In this document: piece by piece, positions 15,924-23,993 of the stretch | Numbering within the stretch: the first letter of the stretch is position 1 | Layout: each line of letters opens with the position of its first letter | Source of the DNA: Mycobacterium arosiense ATCC BAA-1401 = DSM 45069 | GTDB taxonomy: Bacteria > Actinomycetota > Actinomycetes > Mycobacteriales > Mycobacteriaceae | Length of the DNA stretch: 36,177 bases | Direction of reading: 5' to 3' | Assembly: GCF_002086125.1 (NCBI RefSeq) | Contig: NZ_MVHG01000050.1 | Location: 1 to 36,177, forward strand | Translations under genes and position numbers: made by a program | Notes under the pieces: model-generated | Told to the model about the DNA's origin: nothing | The model's input: only the letters and a program-made list of their open reading frames with translations | The model's database searches: none

Positions 15924-16937
15924 ATGTCCTACGACGCGGACCTGTTGATCGTCGGCGGCGGGCCCGGCGGGCTGGCGACAGCGTTACACGCTCGCCGCCA
16001 AGGACTTTCGGTGATCGTGGCCGAGCCGCGCGACGGTCCCATCGACAAGGCGTGTGGCGAGGGGCTGATGCCGGGCGGCTTGGCCGAATTGACCTCGCTG
16101 GGTGTGGATCCCGTCGGCATGCCCTTTCGCGGGATCGCGTACGTGAGTGAACGCCAACGAGCGCAGGCGCGGTTTCGCCGCGGGCCGGGACGCGGCGTGC
16201 GCCGCACGACGTTGCACGCGGCACTGGCCGCGCGCGCCAAGGAGCAGGGCACCGACTGGATCCGCACGCGGGTGAAAGATGTGGCGCAAGACGCCCACGG
16301 CGTCGCGGCCGCCGGTGTGCGCGCGAAATGGTTGGTCGCCGCCGACGGGCTGCATTCGCAGGTGCGGCGTGCCGTCGGCATCACCGCGACCGCGGGGACG
16401 CCGCGGCGCTACGGCGTGCGTTGGCACTACCGGGTGCCGGCCTGGTCGGAATTCGTCGAGGTGCACTGGTCGCGGTGGGGCGAGGCCTACGTGACACCGG
16501 TCGAGCCGGACCTGGTCGGTGTCGCCATCCTGTCGCGCGGCCGGGCCGACCCGGCGTGGTTCCCGCGGCTGGCCCGCCAGCTGCACGGCGCCGGCCCCGG
16601 GCGGCCCCGCGGCTGCGGCCCCTTGCGGCAGGTGGTTTCGCGGCGGGTCGCGGGTCGTGTGCTGCTGGTCGGGGACGCGGCCGGCTACGAGGACGCGCTT
16701 ACCGGCGAGGGCATCAGCCTGGCGCTCAAGCAGTCCGCCGCGGCAGTCGACGCCATCGTCAACGAGCGGCCCGCCTCATACGAGAAGGCGTGGCACCGGA
16801 TCACCCAAGATTACCGGCTGCTCACCCGCACGTTGGTGCTGGCCAGCACACCGCGGCCGGTACGTCGCGCGGTCGTCCCGGCGTGCGCGCTGCTACCCGC
16901 GGTGTTCGGCCGCGGGGTCAACATCCTGGCGCATTAG
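15924..16937 (+). CDS. FAD-dependent oxidoreductase/hydroxylase, SrsC-like
   Basis: 337 residues from ATG 15924 behind GAGGAGGAG. The FAD Rossmann site is LLIVGGGPGGLATALHARRQGLSVIVAEP (GxGxxG, ending in Glu), AADGLHSQVR is the DG motif of aromatic hydroxylases, and VLLVGDAAGYEDALTGEGISLALKQS is the GD motif. This is the group-A flavoprotein hydroxylase/geranylgeranyl-reductase-like superfamily. In the srs pathway such an enzyme hydroxylates the methylated resorcinol ring before oxidation to a quinone. It is the last gene of the three-gene set and ends 34 bp from the convergent crotonase gene. Synteny: Rv1138c. Confidence 0.88.
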   Translation: MSYDADLLIVGGGPGGLATALHARRQGLSVIVAEPRDGPIDKACGEGLMPGGLAELTSLGVDPVGMPFRGIAYVSERQRAQARFRRGPGRGVRRTTLHAALAARAKEQGTDWIRTRVKDVAQDAHGVAAAGVRAKWLVAADGLHSQVRRAVGITATAGTPRRYGVRWHYRVPAWSEFVEVHWSRWGEAYVTPVEPDLVGVAILSRGRADPAWFPRLARQLHGAGPGRPRGCGPLRQVVSRRVAGRVLLVGDAAGYEDALTGEGISLALKQSAAAVDAIVNERPASYEKAWHRITQDYRLLTRTLVLASTPRPVRRAVVPACALLPAVFGRGVNILAH

Positions 16938-16971
16938 CTCGTCGGCCGCCGACGCCCGTGAGTCCGGACAG

Positions 16972-17763
16972 TCAGCGCGCCTTCCAGACCGGCTCCCGCT
17001 TCTCGGCGAACGCCAGCGGTCCCTCTTTGGCATCCTCGGACCTGATCAGGGCCTTCATCTCGCGAATGGTGCGCTCCCACCCCGGTTCGTCACCGACGAC
17101 GATACCGTCGTCGACGCCGTAGGCGACCCGCTTGCTGGCCTGCACCGACAACGGCGCGTTGACGGTGACGCGCTCGGCCAGGGCCAGCGCGGCGTCCAGC
17201 ACCGAGCCCTGGGCGACGACCTCGTTGATCAGGCCCCATTCGCAGGCGGCGGCCGCGCTGAGCGGTTCACCGGTCAGCAGCAACCGCATCGCCACCTTGC
17301 GGGGCAACTGCTCGACGATGCGGAACACGCCGCCCGCGGCGGCGATCAGCCCGCGCTTGACCTCGGGCAGGCCGAATTGCGCGCGCTCGTCGGCCACCAC
17401 CAGGTCGCTGGCCAACGCCAGCTCGGTGCCACCGCCCAGGGCGGTACCATTCACCGCCGCGATTGTGGGCTTGTCGATGAAGTGATGCACGTATCCGGCG
17501 AAGCCCCACTCGGGATGGTCGGGGTGATACAGGTTCTCCCGGCGCGCGATCGCCTTGAGGTCGGCCCCGGCGCAGAACGACTTGTCACCGGCGCCGGTGA
17601 CCACCACCGCCCGCACCTCGGGGTCGTGCTGCGCCTCTTCGAGCGCATCGCCGAGGCCGATGCTGACGGCGGCGTTCACCGCGTTGCGCGCTTCCGCCCG
17701 GTTGATGGTTATCACCATCACGTTGCCCCGGCGCTCGGCCAGGGCGCCCGGCGTCTGGATCAC
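16972..17763 (-). CDS. Enoyl-CoA hydratase
   Basis: 263 residues. The CoA strand is VMVITINRAEARNAVN, oxyanion hole residues are in SFCAGADLKAI and NGTALGGGTELALASD, and both catalytic glutamates are present (GGGTELAL and FGLPEVKRG), unlike the crotonase at 9993. It should hydrate 2-enoyl-CoA to 3-hydroxyacyl-CoA. Start GTG 17763 overlaps the thiolase stop as GTGA, so the two are translationally coupled. Position and strand match Rv1136 of M. tuberculosis, which is remembered as a short fragment of such a gene. Confidence 0.92.
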   Translation of the reverse strand: MIQTPGALAERRGNVMVITINRAEARNAVNAAVSIGLGDALEEAQHDPEVRAVVVTGAGDKSFCAGADLKAIARRENLYHPDHPEWGFAGYVHHFIDKPTIAAVNGTALGGGTELALASDLVVADERAQFGLPEVKRGLIAAAGGVFRIVEQLPRKVAMRLLLTGEPLSAAAACEWGLINEVVAQGSVLDAALALAERVTVNAPLSVQASKRVAYGVDDGIVVGDEPGWERTIREMKALIRSEDAKEGPLAFAEKREPVWKAR

Positions 17764-18905
17764 AACAGTTCCACGATGGTGGCGTTGGCCTGGCCGCCAC
17801 CTTCACACATGGTCTGCAGTCCGTATTGAATTCCCTTGTCCCGCATGTGATACAGCAGGGTGGTCATGATCCGGGCGCCGGATCCGCCGAGCGGATGACC
17901 CAACGCGATGGCGCCGCCGTTGGGGTTGAGCTTCTTCTCGTCGGCCCCAATATCTTTCAGCCACGCCAGCGGGACGGGCGCGAACGCCTCGTTGACCTCG
18001 TAGGCCCCGATGTCGCCGATGGACAGACCGGACTTCTTGAGCGCCTTCTGCGTCGCCGGGATGGGCGCCGTCAGCATGATCACCGGGTCGGCGCCCGCCA
18101 GCACCGCGGTGTGCACCTTGGCGATCGGCGTGAGGCCCAATTCCTTCGCCTTCTCCGCCGACATAAACAGGAGTGCCGCCGAGCCGTCGGTGATCTGCGA
18201 GGAGTTGCCGGCGTGGATCACGCCGTCCTCCTTGAAGGCCGGCTTCAGCGACGCCATCTTTTCCATCGGGGTGCCGCGGCGGATGCCTTCGTCCTTGAGC
18301 ACGACGTTGCCGTCCTGATCCTTGATGCCCACGATCTGGTCGTCGAAGGCTCCGGAATCCTGTGCGGCGGCGGCCTTTTCGTGTGATCCCAGCGAGAACT
18401 CATCGAGCGCGAGTCGGTCGAAGCCCCACTGCTCGGCGATCATCTCGGCACCGATGCCCTGGTTCGGCGTCCGGTGGTAGCGGTCCTTGAAGGCCTGCGG
18501 GTACGGGTTGCCGCCGTTGGCCAGCGACGATCCCATCGGCGTGCGTGACATCGACTCGACGCCGCCCGCGACGACGACGTCGTAGTGTCCGGCCACCACG
18601 CCCGCGGCGGCGAAGTGGATGGACTGCTGGCTCGACCCGCACTGGCGGTCGACGGTCACGCCGGGCACGGTCTCGGGCCAGCCGGCGGCCAGCAGCGCGG
18701 TGCGGCCGATGTCGAGGGCCTGCTCACCGGCCTGCATCACGCAGCCCCAGATGACGTCATCGACGATTCCCGGGTCGATACCGGCCTTGTCGACCAGCCC
18801 GTTGAGGACCTGCGCGGACAGGTCGGCCGGGTGCACACCCGACAGGCCTCCGTTGCGTTTGCCGAGCGGTGAGCGGACGGCCTCGACGATGACGGCTTCA
18901 GCCAT
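17760..18905 (-). CDS. Acetyl-CoA acetyltransferase / 3-ketoacyl-CoA thiolase
   Basis: 381 residues from ATG 18905 with AAGGAG 9 nt upstream. The nucleophile is C89 in VDRQCGSSQQ, with GHPLGGSGAR (catalytic His) and CEGGGQAN (second Cys) at the C-terminus, so all three catalytic elements are intact. FadA-type thiolases release acetyl- or propionyl-CoA in the last step of beta-oxidation. It is coupled to the enoyl-CoA hydratase downstream and lies 162 bp from the aldehyde dehydrogenase upstream. M. tuberculosis Rv1135A, remembered as a 107-residue acetyltransferase fragment, occupies the syntenic place. Confidence 0.93.
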   Translation of the reverse strand: MAEAVIVEAVRSPLGKRNGGLSGVHPADLSAQVLNGLVDKAGIDPGIVDDVIWGCVMQAGEQALDIGRTALLAAGWPETVPGVTVDRQCGSSQQSIHFAAAGVVAGHYDVVVAGGVESMSRTPMGSSLANGGNPYPQAFKDRYHRTPNQGIGAEMIAEQWGFDRLALDEFSLGSHEKAAAAQDSGAFDDQIVGIKDQDGNVVLKDEGIRRGTPMEKMASLKPAFKEDGVIHAGNSSQITDGSAALLFMSAEKAKELGLTPIAKVHTAVLAGADPVIMLTAPIPATQKALKKSGLSIGDIGAYEVNEAFAPVPLAWLKDIGADEKKLNPNGGAIALGHPLGGSGARIMTTLLYHMRDKGIQYGLQTMCEGGGQANATIVELL

Positions 18906-18945
18906 GGTGATGTCTCCTTTGACGTGTGGGTCTTGCATCGATTGT

Positions 18946-18959
18946 CAACCAAGGGTTGG
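18946..18959. promoter_or_regulatory. Palindromic operator candidate upstream of the thiolase
   Basis: CAACC-AAGG-GTTGG (an inverted repeat on CAACC/GGTTG) lies 41 bp upstream of the thiolase ATG, between a possible -35 (TTGGGC) and -10 (GACAAT) on the minus strand. It differs from the 14-bp operator of the island and resembles the site at 8775-8786. Confidence 0.35.
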
Positions 18960-18992
18960 ACGGCCCAAGGCCGGGGGTGCGGGCAGCCGCCG

Positions 18993-19052
18993 GCGAGCGT
19001 GCACAGAATGTCGCTGCGCGCGGCGTGTCGCGGTACAGACGCGCACGCTCGC
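18993..19052. terminator. Long-loop inverted repeat after the aldehyde dehydrogenase
   Basis: Ten-base arms GCGAGCGTGC (18993-19002) and GCACGCTCGC (19043-19052) flank a 40-nt GC-rich loop. It begins 16 bp past the aldehyde dehydrogenase stop. It could end that transcript or be a dispersed intergenic element; there is no U-tract. Confidence 0.35.
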
Positions 19053-19067
19053 GGCAGTTAGCCGTCT

Positions 19068-20552
19068 TCAGCCGGCCGGGTAGGCGACCGACTTGATCTC
19101 GGTGTACTGGTCGAATCCGGCCACACCGTTCTGGCGGCCCACACCGCTTTCCTTATAGCCGCCGAACGGCGTGTCGGCACCGTAAGGGGCACCCCCGTTG
19201 ACGCCCATGAAGCCGGCCTTGATGCGGCGGGTCACCGACAGCGCACGCTCGAGCGAACCGGCGAACACGTTGCCGGCCAACCCATACACGCTGTCGTTGG
19301 CGATCCGGATCGCGTCCTGTTCGTCGTCGAACGGGATGACCGAGAGCACCGGGCCGAAGATCTCCTCCTGCGCGATGGTCATCTTGTTGTCGACGTTGGT
19401 GAAAAGGGTTGGCCGAATGAAATATCCCTTGTCGAAGCCGGTTTCGGCGCCGGGGCCGCCGACCAGCGCCGTGGCGCCCTCTTCGACCCCCTTTTTGATG
19501 TAACCCGTCACGCGGTCGAACTGCCGCTGTGAGATCACCGGCCCGCACAGCGTCGCGGGGTCCTGCGGGTCGCCGCACGTCACGTTCTCGTAGATGTTCT
19601 TGAGGATCGCGACGCCCTCGTCGTAGCGGGACCGCGGCAGCAGCAACCGGGTGGGGTTCGCGCAACCCTGACCGGCGTGCATGCACGGCGCGATGCCGAC
19701 CATGCATGCCGTGCCGAAGTCCGCGTCCTCCAAGACGATGGTTGCCGACTTGCCGCCGAGTTCGAGGAACAGCCGCTTCATGGTGGCCGCGCCCTTTTCC
19801 ATGATCCGCTTGCCCACCACCGTCGAACCGGTGAACGAGATCAGGTCGACCTTCGGCGACAGCGTCAGCTCCTCACCCACGAAATGGTCCGAGGCGGTGA
19901 CGACGTTGACGACGCCGGCCGGGATGTCGGTCTTCTCCGCGATGAGCCGGCCCAGCCGGGTCGCGTTGAACGGCGTGTTCGGTGCGGGCTTGAGCACCAC
20001 CGTGTTGCCGGTGCCCAGTGCCTGGCCCAGCTTGTTGAGGGTGACCTCGAAGGGGAAGTTCCAGGGCACGATGGCGCCGACGACTCCGACCGGTTCCCGC
20101 CACACCTTGCGGGTGGTCAGCGCGCCGGTCAGGCTGATCACCTTGTCGCCCAGGTCGGTTTCCCAGGCGTATTCGTCAATCAGCCGGGCCGGGTAGCGCA
20201 ACCCGTCTTCCAGTGGGGCGTCCAGCTGAGGCCCGAACGTGATGGCCCGGGGGGAGCCGACCTCGAGGATGAGCTCCTCCCGCAGTTCCTCCTTCTCCGA
20301 TTCGATCGCCTCGTGCAGCTGCAACAGGCAGCGCTTGCGCAGTTCGCGGTTGGTCGACCAGTCGGTCTCGTCGAAGGCGCGCCGGGCGGCGTCGATGGCC
20401 CGGTGCATGTCCTCCTTCGAGGCGTCGGCCACCTCGCCGAGCGGCTCTTCGGTCGCCGGATTGATGTTGGTGAACGTGCCGGCTTGCCCGTCGACGAGCT
20501 TGCCATCGATCATCATCTTCGGCTCGAAGCGGACCTTTACAGCCTCAGTCAT
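19068..20552 (-). CDS. NAD(P)-dependent aldehyde dehydrogenase
   Basis: 494 residues from ATG 20552. Conserved elements are PWNFP (N165 of the oxyanion hole), GNTVVLKPAPNTP for cofactor binding, FTGSTVVGKRI, the general base E264 in LELGGKS, and nucleophile C297 in GQGCANPTR. It oxidises an aldehyde to the acid. The P450 gene lies 90 bp upstream on the same strand, so the likely job is finishing an alcohol/aldehyde/acid oxidation that the P450 and SDR begin, before CoA activation. No acyl-CoA ligase gene is visible in the window. Confidence 0.92.
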   Translation of the reverse strand: MTEAVKVRFEPKMMIDGKLVDGQAGTFTNINPATEEPLGEVADASKEDMHRAIDAARRAFDETDWSTNRELRKRCLLQLHEAIESEKEELREELILEVGSPRAITFGPQLDAPLEDGLRYPARLIDEYAWETDLGDKVISLTGALTTRKVWREPVGVVGAIVPWNFPFEVTLNKLGQALGTGNTVVLKPAPNTPFNATRLGRLIAEKTDIPAGVVNVVTASDHFVGEELTLSPKVDLISFTGSTVVGKRIMEKGAATMKRLFLELGGKSATIVLEDADFGTACMVGIAPCMHAGQGCANPTRLLLPRSRYDEGVAILKNIYENVTCGDPQDPATLCGPVISQRQFDRVTGYIKKGVEEGATALVGGPGAETGFDKGYFIRPTLFTNVDNKMTIAQEEIFGPVLSVIPFDDEQDAIRIANDSVYGLAGNVFAGSLERALSVTRRIKAGFMGVNGGAPYGADTPFGGYKESGVGRQNGVAGFDQYTEIKSVAYPAG

Positions 20553-20642
20553 ATCTGTCACTCTCTTCTGGATCGTTGAGGGGCTACGGAGAGCCTTACC
20601 GGAAACTAGCCGATTGGCAAGCTGCAACCGCTGCCGGGCTGC

Positions 20643-21857
20643 TTATCGGGGGTCGAACAGCACCGGAACCGACGTCGGTGACCGGAAGACCTGGCCGCGG
20701 ATGTGGGGGTCGCCCCCCTCGGGGTCCAGCCGAAGATTCGGCAATCGGTCGAGCAGCAGGTTGATGGCGGTGCGCATCTCGAGGCGCGCCAGGTGCATGC
20801 CGAGGCAGACGTGCACGCCGTGCCCCCAGCCCAGGTGGCTCTTCGGCGACCGGAAGATGTTGAAGGCGTCCGGTTCGGGGTAGCGGTCCGCCTGCCGGTT
20901 GGCGGCGCCCAGCATCGGCATCACGCTCGACCCGGCCGGGATCGGCACCCCGCCGAGTTCGGTGTCGCGGGTGGCGACCCGGGTGATCGTCAGCAGCGGC
21001 GGTTCCCACCGCACGCCCTCCTCGATGGCCTGCGGCAGCAGTGAACGGTCCGCGCGAATGGCCTCGAGCTGTCTGGGATCGGACAGCAGCGCGAGCAGCA
21101 GGTTGCCCAGCGCGCGGTAAGTGGTTTCCACTCCGGCGGGCAGCAGCAGGCGCAGGAAGGAGTAAATCTCCTCGTCCTCGAGCTTCTCGCCGTCGATCTC
21201 CGCCCGGGCCAGCGCGCTGATCAGATCGTCCTTCGGTTCGGCGCGGCGGGCCGCCAGGATGGGCGCGAAGTAGTCGCACAGCGCCGCCGATGCGGCGAGT
21301 CCGCGTTCCGGGTTCAGGATCCAGCTCAGCAGCGAGATGGACCAACGCTGGAACTGCGGGTAGTCCTCCTCGGGCAGGCCGAGCAGGCCGGCGATGATCT
21401 GACTGGGATAGTCGAAGGTGAACTCCTTGACCAGGTCCGCCCTGCCGTTGGCGGCGAACTTGTCGATGAGGCCATTGGCCACGCGTCCGACCAGCTCGTC
21501 CTCCCAGCGCGCCAAGGCCTTCTGCGAGAACGCCTTTGACACCAGCGACCGCAACCGGCCGTGGATCGGCTCGTCCATGCCGAGCATGACCCGCTCGCCC
21601 AGGACGGGGCCGAACGCGGCGATGACGGCCGCCGAGGAGAACGTCTCGTTGGCGCGCAGCATCTGCTGGGCTTCCTCGTGGCGGTAGACGATGAAGACGG
21701 GCTTGGATTCCTCATGCGGCATCCCGGAGGTGTCCAGGCGCTGGATCGGTTCCTCACGGCGCAGCCGGGCCAGTTCGGTGTACGGGTCGCGCACGTCCCC
21801 GGAGACCGCATCGTCGAAGGCGCCGAAGTCCTCCAGATCGTCGAAAAGCTGTTCCAT
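20643..21857 (-). CDS. Cytochrome P450
   Basis: 404 residues, a soluble class I bacterial P450. The I-helix is LLPAGVETTYRAL (241-246 AGVETT, acid-alcohol pair present), the K-helix ExxR is E280-G-V-R283, and the heme loop is W344-G-H-G-V-H-V-C351-L-G with C351 as iron ligand. The first position of the heme loop, usually Phe, is Trp here. ATG 21857 follows GAGGGG and lies 2 bp after the stop of the upstream SDR, so it is coupled. There is no ferredoxin or reductase gene nearby. The substrate is unknown; neighbours point to a hydrophobic cyclic or branched molecule. Confidence 0.95.
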   Translation of the reverse strand: MEQLFDDLEDFGAFDDAVSGDVRDPYTELARLRREEPIQRLDTSGMPHEESKPVFIVYRHEEAQQMLRANETFSSAAVIAAFGPVLGERVMLGMDEPIHGRLRSLVSKAFSQKALARWEDELVGRVANGLIDKFAANGRADLVKEFTFDYPSQIIAGLLGLPEEDYPQFQRWSISLLSWILNPERGLAASAALCDYFAPILAARRAEPKDDLISALARAEIDGEKLEDEEIYSFLRLLLPAGVETTYRALGNLLLALLSDPRQLEAIRADRSLLPQAIEEGVRWEPPLLTITRVATRDTELGGVPIPAGSSVMPMLGAANRQADRYPEPDAFNIFRSPKSHLGWGHGVHVCLGMHLARLEMRTAINLLLDRLPNLRLDPEGGDPHIRGQVFRSPTSVPVLFDPR

Positions 21858-21859
21858 TT

Positions 21860-22861
21860 CTACCCCTCATTTCCTTTGCGGCGTTTCGCCGCCAGCGACC
21901 CCAGGCGCTGCAGCACCGGCTGCGGGACAACACGCGCGGCAGCAACCATCGCCTTCTGACTTGTCGTCAGCGGCCACGCGCCATCGCGCATCGACCCCCG
22001 TCGGGGTATGCCCAGCACGATCCGCGACACGTGGTGCATCCCCGCCGCCGGCAGGATCCTGTTGGCCAGCAACAGCATCGAGGCGTCCGGTCCGACGCCC
22101 CGGCGGCGGAACGCTCCCTGATCTTGGATCGCCTTGAGCAGGCCGTCGGTGAACTTTTCGGGTGGCCTGGCGAGTTTCATCGCGGCCCTGCCCCGGTCGT
22201 TCATGGTGTTGTGCAACCGGGCGTACGGGCCACCGAAGTTGCGGTCATCGGTGGTGCCGGCGTCGGTGATGATCTCGGTGTCATACGTGCCGGCCACCAG
22301 GACGGTGACGCCGATGCCGAACGGCGCGATCTCGCACGCCATCGATTCCCCCCACCGCTCCAGCGCCCCCTTGGCCGCCGAGTACGGCGCGGTGGCGGGC
22401 TGGCCGCGCACCCCGGCCGCGCTGGACACCAACACGATTCGCCCCTGGCCCGCCGCTCGCATCGACGGCAATAACGCTTGGGTGAGCGTGACCGGGCCGA
22501 GGACGCTGGTGGCGAGCATGCGCTGCCACAACGCCATATCGGTCTCCTCCACCATCCCGGCGGCCGAGATGCCCGCGTTGTGCACCAGTGCGTACGGTGC
22601 GCCCACGGCCTCTTCGATCGACTTGGCCGCCGCGGCGATCGACGCGCCGTCGGTCAGGTCGAGCTGGACGCCGATCAACCTGTCGCCGTCGGGGGCGGGC
22701 AGGCCACGATCCTGAATAGCCTTGCGCAGCAGCGGCATTCCTTGGTCGGGAGTGCGCATGGCCGCGACAACGCGCCACCCTTCCCGGTACATCCGCACGG
22801 CCGACGCGAAGCCGAGTCCGCGGGATGCACCCGTGATGACGACGGTGCGCGGCTCAGCCAT
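21860..22861 (-). CDS. Short-chain dehydrogenase/reductase
   Basis: 333 residues from ATG 22861. The longer frame upstream is arginine-rich and overlaps the AveC-like gene, so it is not used. Motifs are TGASRGLGFA (cofactor; the Arg after Ser favours NADP), HNAG, the Ser of VLVSSAAG and Y-S-A-A-K. About 80 extra residues after the catalytic core may contact the substrate or membrane. The start overlaps the upstream gene's stop by 8 nt. In this operon it could oxidise the alcohol made by the P450 or reduce a ketone. Confidence 0.9.
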   Translation of the reverse strand: MAEPRTVVITGASRGLGFASAVRMYREGWRVVAAMRTPDQGMPLLRKAIQDRGLPAPDGDRLIGVQLDLTDGASIAAAAKSIEEAVGAPYALVHNAGISAAGMVEETDMALWQRMLATSVLGPVTLTQALLPSMRAAGQGRIVLVSSAAGVRGQPATAPYSAAKGALERWGESMACEIAPFGIGVTVLVAGTYDTEIITDAGTTDDRNFGGPYARLHNTMNDRGRAAMKLARPPEKFTDGLLKAIQDQGAFRRRGVGPDASMLLLANRILPAAGMHHVSRIVLGIPRRGSMRDGAWPLTTSQKAMVAAARVVPQPVLQRLGSLAAKRRKGNEG

Positions 22862-23993
22862 GCCGGCTAGCCGTCGCGCAGGCGCCTTCGCCCGGCGGCG
22901 GAGGATCGACGTGGGGCCGGCCGTTGGGCTCGCCGCTCGCCCACGTTGACCAGATGCCGACCGAGTACGGGCCCTGGGCGCCCGTTTTCTCGTAGAAGCC
23001 CTGCGGGTCATAGACTTTGGCCTCCGGGTACGGCCAGGGGCAGGCCACCGATGTGGCGGCGTGACTAGCCTTAATGGCCCAGAACCAGCCGCCGTAGGCG
23101 AAGTACGACACGTTGATAATTACGAACATCACCAGGAAGGTGCCCAGCACCGGTCGCGTCGGGAACAACTTCGCTTTCGCGGCAAGCTTTTCCGCCACGG
23201 ACTTACCGGTGTCGTCGCGATAGCACAGGATCGCCGCGGGGACCATCACGAAGCACACCGAGAACGACTCCCAGATCAGCGGGAACTGGAAGGTGGTGCC
23301 GGTGAACACCGATCCCCACGGGATCACCTGCGAATAGATGTACATGCCCCAGTGGATCAGGATGTTTTCCAGGAAGGCATCGAAGACGAACCCGATCACC
23401 AGCGTGATCAGCCCCAGGCTGACCAACGGATGTCGCGCCACATAACTCGTGGGCCCGCACTTCGCCTGCAGCATGCGCAGCAACCAGACCGCCGGGAAGT
23501 AGGGGCCGAAGTAGAACATCACGTAGCCGAACACCACGAACGGCTCGACCGTCGGCGACAACGACACCAGCGGCCAGGATTCCGGCCAGTGCACGAGATC
23601 GGGGTTGTAGACCGCGAACGGCGACCAGTTCATGATCGGGTCCTGCCACACGATCAGCGTCGTACACAAGAACATCAACATCACCGGGCTACCGGGATTG
23701 CGGCGCCACCCCCCGATGAAGACGAGCGACAACACGATCAGCGCCACCACCGTGGCCCAGTCCAGGAAGCCGATGTAGTCCAGCCCGAACGCGAACTTCA
23801 CCGGGCGCGGCCGACCCTGCACGCCTGGGTTCGCGACGCGTGGGTCAAGGGCCACACGGCAATTCGCGATGAAGAACAACGCGAAGGCGGCCAGGGCCGC
23901 GCCGGCGATCCAACCGCCCCAGCCGCGCTTGTGGCCGCCCGGTGCGACGGGTTTGTCGTCTGTCGTCAGCGGCACGGACTGTTCTGTGGACAT
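22854..23993 (-). CDS. AveC-like (spirocyclase family) polytopic membrane protein
   Basis: 379 residues with about seven hydrophobic helices: near 26-46, 75-97, 105-120, 145-170, 185-207, 225-250 and 275-300. The C-terminal 80 residues are hydrophilic and Pro-rich (KVYDPQGFYEKTGAQGPYSVGIWSTW). The layout and acidic intramembrane residues (FVFDAFLENILIHWG, PLIWESF) resemble actinobacterial proteins named after AveC, which catalyses spiroketal formation in avermectin biosynthesis; the mycobacterial members have no proven reaction. The start overlaps the upstream stop (TGATG). It is probably the membrane enzyme or scaffold of the pathway. The family name is from memory and moderately certain. 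Confidence 0.75.
   Translation of the reverse strand: MSTEQSVPLTTDDKPVAPGGHKRGWGGWIAGAALAAFALFFIANCRVALDPRVANPGVQGRPRPVKFAFGLDYIGFLDWATVVALIVLSLVFIGGWRRNPGSPVMLMFLCTTLIVWQDPIMNWSPFAVYNPDLVHWPESWPLVSLSPTVEPFVVFGYVMFYFGPYFPAVWLLRMLQAKCGPTSYVARHPLVSLGLITLVIGFVFDAFLENILIHWGMYIYSQVIPWGSVFTGTTFQFPLIWESFSVCFVMVPAAILCYRDDTGKSVAEKLAAKAKLFPTRPVLGTFLVMFVIINVSYFAYGGWFWAIKASHAATSVACPWPYPEAKVYDPQGFYEKTGAQGPYSVGIWSTWASGEPNGRPHVDPPPPGEGACATASRHG

Noticed and set aside
18946..18959. Seventh copy of the island operator at the thiolase
   Set aside because: CAACC/GGTTG shares only part of the ACCAA half and lacks the TGTT half; it fits a different, symmetric motif.
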